From: a virus
IMG/VR virus record: IMGVR_UViG_3300032246_001014
Location: 1 to 28,085 of that record
Length of the DNA: 28,085 bases
Reading direction: 5' to 3' (one strand)
Part shown: positions 9,185 to 17,583 of the stretch, piece after piece
Position numbering within the stretch: the stretch's first letter is position 1
Layout of the letters: each line of letters opens with the position of its first letter
The notes under the pieces: generated by a model
Seen by the model: the letters and a program-made list of their open reading frames with translations, nothing else
Told to the model about the DNA's origin: nothing
Database searches by the model: none
Made by a program: the position numbers and the translations under genes

Positions 9185-10281
9185 TGGGCGGTTCTTCATC
9201 ACCAAGTCCTTTTTTATCAGACCCGTTTGGTCAAATAGGCGAAGGCTTAGGAAAAATTGGAAAAGGCATAGAGAAAGCTGGTAAGGGATTAGGCAAAGCC
9301 GTAGAGAATGTTGCTAAAAACCCTCTTCCTGTTATTGAAACAATTGCATTGATTTACGTAGGTGTTCCTCCTAATGTTGCGGCTGCGGCTGTGTCTGCGG
9401 CAAATGGTGGTGATATTAAACAAATTGCAACTGCTTATATTGCTGTTTCTGCGGGTTCTGAAGTCTCAAGTGCGGCGGGTGCTGAAGCTACATCTGCTGG
9501 CGCATCTGCAACAACCGCCAAAATTGCATCCTCTGCTGCTGGTGCATCTGCCGCAACAGTGACTTCTGCTCTTGCTTCTGGTAAATCTTTAGACAAAGCA
9601 TTAGAAGCTGGCTTGACTTCAGGTGCGCTTGCGGGTGGAACTACTGGCTTAATAGAGGCTGGTAAAGCAGCGTTAGCACCACCTGAAACAGGTCAAGGTA
9701 TCAAGGTTGTACCAGGTCAAGGCACTCAACTTTTGGGTGACCAAACCTCTGTCAGCGGTCTTGGCTTGACAGACAAAGTGCCTACGGGTGGTGGACAGGG
9801 ATTGGTAGTTGACCCCAACATTATTCTTCCCGCATCTTTGGCGCAATACGGCACAGATACAGGAAAAGTCAGGGGTACAGACACAGGTGGATTGCAACCC
9901 GCCTACAAGTCTGCTTCTGACTATCTGACACCTCCATCTTTTGACACATCTGTTGCACCGCCTACGCTTTACCAAGAGCCAAAGACAGTTACTCAGACTC
10001 CTGAACCTGTGATTTCCAAAACCACAGAGTCTCTTGCCAGACCAGTTGTTTCTGGCGCATTGTCGGAAGTGTTTGGTCTTGGCCCAAAAATACCAGGCGC
10101 AACTTCTGCGGGAAGTTCTGGTGGCCCCGCACCTGTCGCCCAAGGCACGGCTACAGGCACAACTGTCGGCTTGACAGGAGAGCGTGGAGCGGGTGAAATT
10201 GAAGGCAAAGAAACAGGGAAACCCAGACAAAACGTGTGGAACGAGGCTTCCCTGCGCCTCAAAGATGCTTTAGGAGTGTGA
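9184..10281 (+). CDS. Ala/Gly-rich virion-internal or DNA-ejection protein candidate
   Basis: A 365-residue protein. Residues about 12-50 are a Gly/Lys amphipathic repeat (GEGLGKIGKGIEKAGKGLGK), followed by a hydrophobic Ala-rich segment (VIETIALIYVGVPPNVAAAA) and a long Ala/Ser/Thr stretch to about residue 160. The second half is Pro/Gly/Thr-rich and probably disordered. Such membrane-active Ala/Gly-rich proteins are common among ejected virion proteins of short-tailed phages (T7 gp14, P22 gp7/gp20 style), and the gene begins a row of four large proteins in the matching genome position. The role is inferred from composition and order. Confidence 0.62.
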   Translation: MGGSSSPSPFLSDPFGQIGEGLGKIGKGIEKAGKGLGKAVENVAKNPLPVIETIALIYVGVPPNVAAAAVSAANGGDIKQIATAYIAVSAGSEVSSAAGAEATSAGASATTAKIASSAAGASAATVTSALASGKSLDKALEAGLTSGALAGGTTGLIEAGKAALAPPETGQGIKVVPGQGTQLLGDQTSVSGLGLTDKVPTGGGQGLVVDPNIILPASLAQYGTDTGKVRGTDTGGLQPAYKSASDYLTPPSFDTSVAPPTLYQEPKTVTQTPEPVISKTTESLARPVVSGALSEVFGLGPKIPGATSAGSSGGPAPVAQGTATGTTVGLTGERGAGEIEGKETGKPRQNVWNEASLRLKDALGV

Positions 10282-10282
10282 G

Positions 10283-11350
10283 ATGGCAACGCTGAAAAAA
10301 CTTACCCGTGTGGGCGCAGATGTGCGCCAGATTGCCCGTCTGTTGCAAGCAAAAGCACCAGAAGGCCACATGCTTGCCTACATTACCCCAGAAGAAGCAA
10401 AGCTGCTGAAATCTCAGGGCGGTAGCGGTAAGGAACATGAAGACACGGGCATTCCTTCTTTTGAGGTAGGTGCTACTGGTGGTGCTGATTATGGTGATTT
10501 TTACCAAGCAGAGCCTGTTGCTCAACCAGCAATGCAACCAATGCCTTCTCCAGTTGAAATATCTTCTCCTGCTCGTATTCCAAATGTGCAAGCAAATGCA
10601 CCTGTAGATTTAGGATATTCAACAGGAACAACACCAACAGACAAACCTATAGATTTAGGTCAGGCAGCACCATCTGTACAACCACAAGCTGCACCTGCAT
10701 TTACAGGTTCTGCTGATAAAGCCGCTTTGTTTGGCCCAGAAGGTTATGGCGCAGTTACCAGTCCCGCAGAACTTGCTCGTTTTGACACAACCAGAGAAAC
10801 AAAAACTCTTGGTGACAAATACAGGGACTTGGCAAAGAGTCTTGGCATTTCAGAAGATGCACTTGGCAAAGCTGGTGTAGGTGGATTGCAAGCTGTCTTG
10901 GGTGCTTACCAAACACGTAAGGCATCTGAACAAGGTGAAGCCGCCAAGAAAGAGCAACAAGCACTTGCCGCACCTTACCAACAAAAAGGTGCTGAGTTAC
11001 AACGTGCTGCTCAGGCAGGTGAACTCACCCCCGCAAGCCAACAACAGTTGCAAGCTGTTCAGGCACAGGCGGCTCAGGCGGCATCTGCCAGAGGCGGGGC
11101 TGTTGGACAAGCTCAGGTGCAAGCTCAAGTGGAATCATTCCGAAACCAGTTGCTACAGCAACAGTATGACTACGGTTTGAAACTGTCTGGTATTGGTGAC
11201 CAGATTGCTCTGGGTGCTATCAAGACAGGTATGCAAGCTGACCAGTACGTCAACCAGTTGACCAACAATTACTACAGCAACATTGCTCGTACTCTGTATG
11301 GTGCTGCTCCCATGACGCAACAACAGCAAACTGTTACAGGAGCGGCATGA
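10283..11350 (+). CDS. Gln/Ala-rich virion-internal protein candidate
   Basis: A 355-residue protein one base after the preceding stop. The N-terminal 45 residues form a compact helical unit (VGADVRQIARLLQAKAPEGH), residues 50-150 are Pro-rich and probably disordered, and residues 185-355 are a Gln/Ala-rich helical domain (LQRAAQAGELTPASQQQLQA; QLLQQQYDYGLKLSGIGDQI) resembling coiled-coil core proteins ejected with DNA. Its TGA overlaps the next ATG. The family is not identified; placement among the large internal candidates drives the call. Confidence 0.62.
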   Translation: MATLKKLTRVGADVRQIARLLQAKAPEGHMLAYITPEEAKLLKSQGGSGKEHEDTGIPSFEVGATGGADYGDFYQAEPVAQPAMQPMPSPVEISSPARIPNVQANAPVDLGYSTGTTPTDKPIDLGQAAPSVQPQAAPAFTGSADKAALFGPEGYGAVTSPAELARFDTTRETKTLGDKYRDLAKSLGISEDALGKAGVGGLQAVLGAYQTRKASEQGEAAKKEQQALAAPYQQKGAELQRAAQAGELTPASQQQLQAVQAQAAQAASARGGAVGQAQVQAQVESFRNQLLQQQYDYGLKLSGIGDQIALGAIKTGMQADQYVNQLTNNYYSNIARTLYGAAPMTQQQQTVTGAA

Positions 11351-12915
11351 TGGCTACTCAAGCACTTGGCAATGCCTTAAAAACAAATATGTCTAAGCAG
11401 CCGTCAATGACTGCGGGAGAGACATATATGCAATCTGTTGAACCCACTTTGAAAGAACTCAAAGGTGCGGAAGAAGAAAAGATGAAGGCAGAAAAAGAGA
11501 AGGCCATCTTTACTGGTGAGAGCGAGTCCAGAAGACAACAGGCTTTGTCAAAGGCAACAGAAGCAGAAGCTACTGCCATGCGGGAAGACCCTGCACGTGC
11601 ACAGTATGAAGGCTTGATTCAGGAGAAGTCCAAGGCTGAGTTCATTCCAACTCAAGAAAATGCCAAGGACATGGCGGCACTGTTCAGCCTGATGAATGTC
11701 ATCGGTTTTGCTATTGGTGCTGGTGGCAAGCAACACGCACAGCAAGCAATGTCAGCCATGAACGGCATGTTGGAAGGTCATCAAAAAGGTCGTGATGACT
11801 TGTACAGACAACAGCGCAACATCTTTGAAACCAACCAAAAGCAGTTGGATAAGAAGATTGATGACTTGTTCAAGTTCATGCAAGAAAACACCAAGTTGTA
11901 TGCCAGAGACAAGGTGGCTGCTGAACAGAATGCAAATGCCAAGTTTGCAGAAGAAGGTGCTGGTTTCTTGAAAACGTATTACGAGAAGTATGGCCCTGGC
12001 CCTGCTCTGGAATACATGAAGCAGATTGTCAAAGCAAAAGAACATGCCGCTGATTTGACTGACAGGGAAAAAACACGTGCTGAACAACAAGCCGCACGGC
12101 TGCAACAAGCTAAAGAAGTAGCTGCAATAAAAGCTGGACTTGGTACTGCACCTGCTGGCCCAAGTGTGTCAAATGACATTGAAAGCAGTGCTCAAGCTAT
12201 TGCCAATTATGCTCAGAAACCACCTGGCTTGAGAGACAAAACTCGTCCTCAAATCATGGCCCGTGTACGACAAATCAATCCAAGCTACAACGAAATGGAT
12301 TATGGTCAGCGTGACCTTGCCATGAGAAATTACACCAATCCCAACGGTACTGGTGCAAAACAACTGCAAGCGTTTACAACTGTTGCTGGTCACTTGAATA
12401 GTCTGGAAAGACTTGGAGAGGCTTTAAACAACAAAGACACACAGCTTGCCAACCAAGCATTGAATTACATTGCTGTTCAAACAGGTAATCCTGAAGTTAC
12501 AAACTTTAAAGCCGCCAAGCAAGCTGTTGCTGGTGAGGTTGTCAAAGCCATAACTGGCACTGCTGGCGCATTAGCAGACCGTAAAGAAGCCGAGCAAATC
12601 TTTAGTGAAGTTCAAGCTCCAGAACAATTGCAAGGTGCTATTGATACTGTCAAAGAATTGATTTACAGCCGTCTTGACACAACAAGAGCACACTATGAAT
12701 CTGCAACAGGTAGACATGACTTTGAAACAAGATTGCCTGATATTGTTAAGCAGACATTCATTGAAAAGAAAAGACCAACTTCTGCACCTTCACCTGCACC
12801 GCAAACATCGACATCAACAAAACCAGCAAACATCCCTGCTGATGCAAAATTAGCTTCAGATGGTTATTACTATTCACCAGACCCAACACGTCCAGGTAAA
12901 TACATAAGGCATTAA
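11347..12915 (+). CDS. Large helical virion-internal protein candidate
   Basis: A 522-residue protein translationally coupled to its upstream neighbour (ATGA). The first 260 residues are heavily charged and helical (Lys/Glu/Gln/Ala) with coiled-coil character. Residues about 300-450 hold a distinct domain containing NPSYNEMDYGQRDLAMRNYT, AGHLNSLERLGEALNN and QTGNPEVTNFKAAKQAVAGE, a pattern I have seen in phage and prophage internal proteins of unknown activity. The C-terminus is Pro/Ser/Thr-rich and ends in a short Tyr-rich motif. It probably forms part of the ejected core. I see no transglycosylase catalytic motif. Confidence 0.65.
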   Translation: MMATQALGNALKTNMSKQPSMTAGETYMQSVEPTLKELKGAEEEKMKAEKEKAIFTGESESRRQQALSKATEAEATAMREDPARAQYEGLIQEKSKAEFIPTQENAKDMAALFSLMNVIGFAIGAGGKQHAQQAMSAMNGMLEGHQKGRDDLYRQQRNIFETNQKQLDKKIDDLFKFMQENTKLYARDKVAAEQNANAKFAEEGAGFLKTYYEKYGPGPALEYMKQIVKAKEHAADLTDREKTRAEQQAARLQQAKEVAAIKAGLGTAPAGPSVSNDIESSAQAIANYAQKPPGLRDKTRPQIMARVRQINPSYNEMDYGQRDLAMRNYTNPNGTGAKQLQAFTTVAGHLNSLERLGEALNNKDTQLANQALNYIAVQTGNPEVTNFKAAKQAVAGEVVKAITGTAGALADRKEAEQIFSEVQAPEQLQGAIDTVKELIYSRLDTTRAHYESATGRHDFETRLPDIVKQTFIEKKRPTSAPSPAPQTSTSTKPANIPADAKLASDGYYYSPDPTRPGKYIRH

Positions 12916-12916
12916 C

Positions 12917-15196
12917 ATGGCAACTCAAGTTGATTACGACCCATTTGCTAAACCAGTTTCCGCAAAAGGAACGCCTGTTGAGTACGACCCGTTTGCAAAA
13001 GAAACTGTAAAAACAAGTCCAGCGACATCAGATTTTTCAGTTCCGACAAAAGAAAATCTGGCAGAGAGCGCAAGACAAGCAAAAGAGCGTGGGAAGTTAG
13101 CCAGAAAAGAAGAGCCAGGGTTTTTTGAACAAGTATTGGCATCTCCTGAAGTGCCAATATCAATGGTGCAAAACATTCCTGTAAGTCTGGCTGGTGCAAT
13201 TGCTACTGGTGGCAAAGCCGAGCCAATGGCTGACTTCATGCAAAAGTACGGGTATCAATTTAAAACCCGTGGTGGTCAAGCCGTTGGTGAAAAACTTGGT
13301 AAGGCACTGGAAGGGTTGCCTCCTGTGCTTGGCATGGGTGGTGCTGTAGAAGGTGCAATGCAAGCTGCTGCTCCTGCCGCAAGACAAGTTGCTGCTATGC
13401 CTGGTGTTCAAAAGGCAATGTCAAAAGCAGAAGCACTTGGACAAGGATTAAAAACAGGAGCAGCTTATCCTTTTGTAAAAGGCGCAGAGTCCTTGGTATC
13501 TTCAACACCAGGCACATACATAACCGAAAGAGCCATTGGTAAAACAACTCCATCAGTAGAAAAACGTGCCAGAAGCATGGAAGCCAGAGGATACCAATTA
13601 GAGCCTGGACAATTAAGAGAAGTTAGACCTCTTGGTTCTCCTGGGTACGATTTAAAGAGAATGAGAAAAAATCAAACTCTTGCCAATCAAGAAGCCACGG
13701 ATGTCACTGGAAATAAAGTGGGATTTGGAAAAGTAACAAAAACTCATCTTAATGAAACTCAAAAAGAACTGGGTTCAAAATACGATGAAATTTTTGGCAC
13801 AGAGTCAAAGCCAAAAGAATTAAAAATTGACCAAGGTCTTGCCGATGCCGCTACAAGAGCTGCTCAATTTGAAGCATCTGTTGACCCCGCCGAAGTAAGC
13901 GGCATTCAAAAGACAGCCGATAACTTATTGGGACGCTGGGCTGAGATACAAGACTTAGAAAAAAAACTTGGCGCATACCGAAAGAAACCTGTCGTTCCAT
14001 TGTCAGAACCTCCACCCATATCTGCCAGTATGCGTAGGCAGTGGTCAAACTTGGTTGAGGCAACTGCAAAAGGTGCGCCTGAACATGCTTCTGAAATTCA
14101 AAAAACAGTTGATGAACTGTCCAAGAATTTAAACCTTGCGGTCAAACCTAAGGTCTGGTTTGGCAATGACAGAAGTGGAAGCACTTATGGCATGGCAAGT
14201 TCTGATGGTCATATTGTGATTCGCAGTGGCATGGACAGAGATGCCGCTGTTGCTACCGCTTTGCATGAGTTTGGTCACCAAGCTGAATTTCAAATGTTGG
14301 TACATGCGCCATCCAATGTTCAAGCTGAAATTTACAAGGCATTCCAAAAACATCGTCAAGATGTTCGGATGGGAACAAAAACTGTTGAACAATACAGACC
14401 AGTTACTGCTGCCAAGTATTCTGAACAAACAAGAACACAAATACCAAGCCAGACTTACGAAAGAGATTACTTGCGTAATTTTTCAGAGTGGTTTGCCGAG
14501 CAGACATCTCGCTGGATAACTACAACAGAAAAACCAACAACTGTTGTTGAAAAGTTTTTTGCCAATGTTTCTAAGGTTTGGAAAGACATTTACAAGCGTG
14601 TCACTGGACATGTTGGTTTGGCAGATGAGGTAAATGAGTTTTTTCGCTCTCGCTGGAATCCTGATTTGGTTCAACAAGCTGTTCAGACTGAACCTGTTTT
14701 GACTCCACAAGCGGCTATGGCTGGTGGTGTCAATGGCAGAGAGTTGCAAGCATTAAGAAGTAACTTGTCTGATTTGACATACAGATTGTCTGGTCAAGAC
14801 AAGTACAGGGCTGGTCAATTGTTAAATGAAATAGATGCAGCTATTGCGAGAAACAATCCTCAAATAGCAGATTTGTTCAAAGACACAAATAAAAAATATG
14901 CCGCCAACTCTTTGTTGTTAGATCTTGAAAGAAAGAACGGCATATTGCAAGGTAACGTCAGTCTTGAGCGTTTGGGTGAATTGACAAAATATTTACCCGA
15001 AAATCACCCCTTGTACGAGCTTGGAGAAGATGGTCGCCAAACATACATGAGGGGAATGTTTGAAGGGGCACAACTTCCTCCTGGAGATTTGAGTTCATTG
15101 TTAACAAGGTCAAAAAGGTTTGTGCTGGGAGAATTAACAGATAGTCCATTGGCAAGATGGGCACAAAGACGTATTAGCGAACCACCAAAGGAGTAA
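12917..15196 (+). CDS. Large virion protein with zincin (HEFGH) metallopeptidase-like domain
   Basis: A 759-residue protein, the largest in the window. The N-terminus has two copies of YDPFAK within 30 residues, then Ala/Gly helical regions. Residues 450-454 are HEFGH, a HExxH zinc-binding motif in the context ATALHEFGHQAEFQ, and downstream Glu524/Glu528 (NFSEWFAEQ) fit the third zinc ligand of gluzincin-type peptidases. After about residue 600 it is helical without further motifs. Predicted role: ejected virion protein carrying a metalloprotease that could act on host envelope proteins or on virion proteins. The catalytic assignment rests on the motif; the substrate is unknown. It closes the block of large internal genes. 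Confidence 0.7.
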   Translation: MATQVDYDPFAKPVSAKGTPVEYDPFAKETVKTSPATSDFSVPTKENLAESARQAKERGKLARKEEPGFFEQVLASPEVPISMVQNIPVSLAGAIATGGKAEPMADFMQKYGYQFKTRGGQAVGEKLGKALEGLPPVLGMGGAVEGAMQAAAPAARQVAAMPGVQKAMSKAEALGQGLKTGAAYPFVKGAESLVSSTPGTYITERAIGKTTPSVEKRARSMEARGYQLEPGQLREVRPLGSPGYDLKRMRKNQTLANQEATDVTGNKVGFGKVTKTHLNETQKELGSKYDEIFGTESKPKELKIDQGLADAATRAAQFEASVDPAEVSGIQKTADNLLGRWAEIQDLEKKLGAYRKKPVVPLSEPPPISASMRRQWSNLVEATAKGAPEHASEIQKTVDELSKNLNLAVKPKVWFGNDRSGSTYGMASSDGHIVIRSGMDRDAAVATALHEFGHQAEFQMLVHAPSNVQAEIYKAFQKHRQDVRMGTKTVEQYRPVTAAKYSEQTRTQIPSQTYERDYLRNFSEWFAEQTSRWITTTEKPTTVVEKFFANVSKVWKDIYKRVTGHVGLADEVNEFFRSRWNPDLVQQAVQTEPVLTPQAAMAGGVNGRELQALRSNLSDLTYRLSGQDKYRAGQLLNEIDAAIARNNPQIADLFKDTNKKYAANSLLLDLERKNGILQGNVSLERLGELTKYLPENHPLYELGEDGRQTYMRGMFEGAQLPPGDLSSLLTRSKRFVLGELTDSPLARWAQRRISEPPKE

Positions 15197-15199
15197 ATC

Positions 15200-15361
15200 A
15201 TGGCAAAGAAAGAATCAGCAGAACAGAGGATGGCCCGTGAGGGTGGCGAGAACGAGGTGAGAGCCTCTGAAGACTACAACCGTGAGATGGCAAAGCGCAA
15301 GCAGTCCAAAGGTGATGTTAAACCTGCCAAACGAGCCGTAGGCCGCAAGCTCAACAAATGA
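15200..15361 (+). CDS. Small charged protein (53 aa)
   Basis: A short gene read directly from the sequence. It starts at the ATG after AAAGGAGTAAATC, a leader identical to that of the gene at 7877, and ends in TGA overlapping the next ATG. The product is 53 residues, rich in Lys, Arg, Glu and Ala (AKKESAEQRMAREGGENEVR), probably helical or disordered. No family recognised. The perfect ribosome site and coupling to the next gene support it. Confidence 0.65.
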   Translation: MAKKESAEQRMAREGGENEVRASEDYNREMAKRKQSKGDVKPAKRAVGRKLNK

Positions 15362-15573
15362 GCCGCAAGTCCAAAGATAAGGGTATTAACCCTGAGTTGG
15401 ACAAATTCATCGCTGACCTGATGACACAGGTGATGAATGACCCAGAAGCATCCGTCACCGACAAAGTGAAGGTGTTAGACCGTGCACTCAAGCTGGAAGC
15501 CTTGAAGATGAAAGACTCCGATGATGCTTGGGGTTCAGGGTTTATGGATGGTAATGATGACGAGGATACATGA
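15358..15573 (+). CDS. Small acidic-tailed protein, possible terminase small-subunit-like
   Basis: A 71-residue protein beginning in the ATGA overlap. The helical core (PELDKFIADLMTQVMNDPEA, then VTDKVKVLDRALKLEALKMK) and the strongly acidic end (DGNDDEDT) resemble short packaging-associated proteins that some short-tailed phages place after internal core genes, where T7 has its small terminase. That similarity is weak and no large terminase follows, so the packaging call is only a possibility. It could equally be a small assembly factor. Confidence 0.55.
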   Translation: MSRKSKDKGINPELDKFIADLMTQVMNDPEASVTDKVKVLDRALKLEALKMKDSDDAWGSGFMDGNDDEDT

Positions 15574-15608
15574 TAATATGGTTATCCCGACATTAAACAG
15601 GAATCATC

Positions 15609-15830
15609 ATGGATGCAACCGCAATCATTCGTCTGGCACTGGTGGTCATCTCCGACCGCTTAATCACCATCCTTGCTCTGCTCACCTCCTTTGGTCTGGG
15701 TTGCTGGACAATGTGGGGGATGGGTTGGGAGAGGGTGACAACTCTTGCAATTTATGTCATATTCAGCTATCTGACCGTCAGAACCAAGGAGAAAAGTAAT
15801 GCTCAATCACGACCCCAAGATTCCGAGTAG
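15609..15830 (+). CDS. Two-TM small membrane protein, holin candidate
   Basis: A 73-residue protein with two hydrophobic segments (about residues 5-28, IIRLALVVISDRLITILALL; and about 38-58, ERVTTLAIYVIFSYLTVRTK) and a hydrophilic C-terminal tail, the layout of a small class II-like holin or antiholin. An AACAGGAATC leader lies upstream. Its last 32 bases overlap the next gene out of frame. A second, better holin candidate lies at 17074, so this may be an accessory or pinholin-type protein. Membrane location is well supported; lysis function is inferred. Confidence 0.58.
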   Translation: MDATAIIRLALVVISDRLITILALLTSFGLGCWTMWGMGWERVTTLAIYVIFSYLTVRTKEKSNAQSRPQDSE

Positions 15831-16041
15831 TCGCAAACATCAGCGTGACCACGACCTGAACCAGCAGACTTCAACTGCTGTGCGTCCTCCCATTCCACGG
15901 GATGCCACATCTCACATGACTCGCTGGCAACCAGGTGAACTGCCCAAGGGTGGTTACCGTGCCGTGTTTGACTTCTCCAGCACTGGCCCTCTGGATACAA
16001 AACATTCGCCTACTGAAGGCGGCGGCAAGAAGGTTTACTAA
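15799..16041 (+). CDS. Hypothetical basic protein
   Basis: An 80-residue His/Pro/Arg-rich protein with a good GGAG site 7 bases ahead of the ATG, starting inside the end of the upstream membrane gene. It contains RKHQRDHDLNQQT and ends GGGKKVY. No membrane segment, no Cys, no recognised family. Two bases separate it from the next gene, so it belongs to the same late transcript. A small virion or assembly protein is plausible but unsupported. Confidence 0.6.
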   Translation: MLNHDPKIPSSRKHQRDHDLNQQTSTAVRPPIPRDATSHMTRWQPGELPKGGYRAVFDFSSTGPLDTKHSPTEGGGKKVY

Positions 16042-16043
16042 TC

Positions 16044-16394
16044 ATGGCAAATAACATCGCTTTCACCCCTATGGGTAAGACGTACAAGCTCAATGCTGCA
16101 ACCACCATTCAGCAAGTTACTTTGTACTCTGACAGCCCGTCCAATCAGTATATGCTTGTGAACCATGAGAATGCCAACACTGGTCTGCCTGTGTACGTGC
16201 GTATCTCTGCAAGTGCAACTTCCAACGTAGGTATTCCAACCAACGCAACGCCCAACTACGCCATCGTTGTCCCGCAAGATACTCGCATGGTTATTTCTGG
16301 CCCACAGGTTACCAACACTGCTCCCGTGTACGTTACCTTTGTTTCTGAGTCAGGTACGCCTGAGTGCTATATCGTGCCTGGTGAGGGCCTGTAA
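16044..16394 (+). CDS. Beta-rich virion protein, decoration-like
   Basis: A 116-residue Thr/Val/Asn/Pro-rich protein with the look of a small beta sandwich (YKLNAATTIQQVTLYSDSPS; QYMLVNHENANTGLPVYVRI; VISGPQVTNTAPVYVTFVSE). It resembles in style the decoration-like proteins at 2296-3039 but lies far from the head genes, between membrane proteins. Its TAA (16392-16394) is followed immediately by an in-frame open stretch that I annotate as a separate gene (16395-16934). It may be a late-added capsid surface protein; this is inference. Confidence 0.65.
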   Translation: MANNIAFTPMGKTYKLNAATTIQQVTLYSDSPSNQYMLVNHENANTGLPVYVRISASATSNVGIPTNATPNYAIVVPQDTRMVISGPQVTNTAPVYVTFVSESGTPECYIVPGEGL

Positions 16395-16934
16395 ATTGAC
16401 CCGTTCACCCTTGCTCTAGGTGCTATAGCGGCAATAAAGCAAGGGGTTGCCCTTTATAAGGACATCAAACAAACAGGCGGTGAAGTTCACAAGATAACCA
16501 AAGAAATCTCTGGTTACATAGGGCAGTTATTTGAAGCCCATGAAGAGGTTAAAAAACAAGCAGAAGAGGTAAAGCGTAATCCTCCCAAGGCAAAATCTCT
16601 TAAAACGCAAGCACTTGAGAATGTCTTTAACCAGATAGAGTTAGAGCGGCAAACTGTTGAATTGCGTGAGTTCCTCATTTATCATGTAGACCCTGCCCTT
16701 GGTGCGGTGTGGACAAGATTTGAAGATGAATACGCCAGGTTGCGGGAAGAGGAAGAACAGGAGAGGGTGCTACAGGAAGAGAAGGCTCGGAGAGCGGCAT
16801 GGCAACGAAAGCAAATGCTAAACAACCTTCAGGACAAAGCTCTGGTAATCGGGGCGGTGGCTCTGGTTTCTATGTACCTCCTGCTTTTGATGTGGTCGAT
16901 AAGCCTGATGAAGAGGGGTACACCAAGCTCTTGA
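16395..16934 (+). CDS. Helical tail-anchored membrane protein with apparent ATT start
   Basis: An open frame of 179 codons begins right after the TAA of the previous gene in the same frame. It starts ATT-GAC-CCG-TTC and reads IDPFTLALGAIAAIKQGVAL, then a long charged helix (ISGYIGQLFEAHEEVKKQAE), ending in a membrane segment (about residues 150-172, VIGAVALVSMYLLLLMWSIS) and a short basic tail. The opening resembles phage membrane proteins that I recall starting with MDPFTLAL-type sequence. No ATG, GTG or TTG occurs in frame before the TTG at 16662, which would remove half of the helical domain. GGTGAGGG lies at 16380-16387 as a possible ribosome site. Options: true ATT start, reinitiation, readthrough of the TAA, or a base error (ATG to ATT). 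Confidence 0.6.
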   Translation: MDPFTLALGAIAAIKQGVALYKDIKQTGGEVHKITKEISGYIGQLFEAHEEVKKQAEEVKRNPPKAKSLKTQALENVFNQIELERQTVELREFLIYHVDPALGAVWTRFEDEYARLREEEEQERVLQEEKARRAAWQRKQMLNNLQDKALVIGAVALVSMYLLLLMWSISLMKRGTPSS

Positions 16935-17077
16935 TTGTCTTGGTCTGCCTGATGATGATTCTTCCCCTGTTTTTGTATTTGATGGCATCTATGTATTTTG
17001 ATATGCTGATGCTCAGAGAAGAGATTCGGCAGCAACAAGCAATTGTTCGGCGGTTATTGATTAAGGATGAAAAATGA
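16799..17077 (+). CDS. Single-TM protein overlapping the previous gene out of frame
   Basis: A 92-residue protein with GGAG six bases before its ATG. The N-terminal about 40 residues are Gly/Ser/Lys-rich and disordered; one strong membrane segment follows (LLIVLVCLMMILPLFLYLMA) and then a helical basic end (LREEIRQQQAIVRRLLIKDE). Its first 136 bases overlap the preceding membrane gene in another frame, and its TGA overlaps the next ATG. Both proteins of the overlapping pair are membrane proteins, as in Rz/Rz1-type arrangements, but no lipobox is present, so a spanin call is not supported. Confidence 0.62.
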   Translation: MATKANAKQPSGQSSGNRGGGSGFYVPPAFDVVDKPDEEGYTKLLIVLVCLMMILPLFLYLMASMYFDMLMLREEIRQQQAIVRRLLIKDEK

Positions 17078-17583
17078 TTCCTATACTTGCATCCCTGTTG
17101 GGAAGCCTGGCTGAAAATGGTTTGGGACTGCTGTCCTCTGCCATCCAAGCAAAAGGCAAGGAAGTGGTGGAGAACACCCTTGGCGTAAAGATTCCAGATG
17201 CACCCACACCAGAAGATGTTGCCAAGTTGCGACAACTTCAGTTTGAGCATGAAGAGAGGTTGCTGGAGCTTGGTATAGAGAAAGCCAAGATGGAGTTGGC
17301 TGAACTGGATTTGCTGGCAAAAGCTGCCCAGAACGATGCTGACAACATCACAGACCGCTGGCAAGCAGATATGGCATCTGACTCTTGGCTGTCCAAAAAC
17401 ATACGCCCTATGAGCTTAATTGCCATTTTTTTGGGATATTTCCTGTTTGCCATGATGTCAGCCTATGGTCTAAACGCAAATGAGTCCTACGTCACCTTGC
17501 TTGGAAACTGGGGAATGCTCATCATGGGTGCGTACTTTGGCGGCAGAACGGTTGAAAAACTTGCAGAAATGAGGAAGAAATGA
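17074..17583 (+). CDS. Holin, 3-TM gene-transfer-agent type
   Basis: A 169-residue protein with an N-terminal hydrophobic stretch (IPILASLLGSLAENGLGLLS), a long charged helix (about residues 50-100), and a C-terminal pair of membrane segments (LIAIFLGYFLFAMMSAYGL and LGNWGMLIMGAYFGGRTVEK). This is the layout of the 3-TM holin family known from gene transfer agents and many phages. The motif SWLSKNIRPMSLIAIFLGYF fits the family pattern. It lies directly before the endolysin with an ATGA overlap, so a holin role (membrane permeabilisation for peptidase release) is well supported. Confidence 0.78.
   Translation: MIPILASLLGSLAENGLGLLSSAIQAKGKEVVENTLGVKIPDAPTPEDVAKLRQLQFEHEERLLELGIEKAKMELAELDLLAKAAQNDADNITDRWQADMASDSWLSKNIRPMSLIAIFLGYFLFAMMSAYGLNANESYVTLLGNWGMLIMGAYFGGRTVEKLAEMRKK

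Noticed and set aside
9673-10230. 185-residue minus-strand open frame, Cys/Arg rich
   Set aside because: Composition is an antisense artefact of the Ala/Gly/Thr-rich virion gene; no context for a minus-strand gene here.
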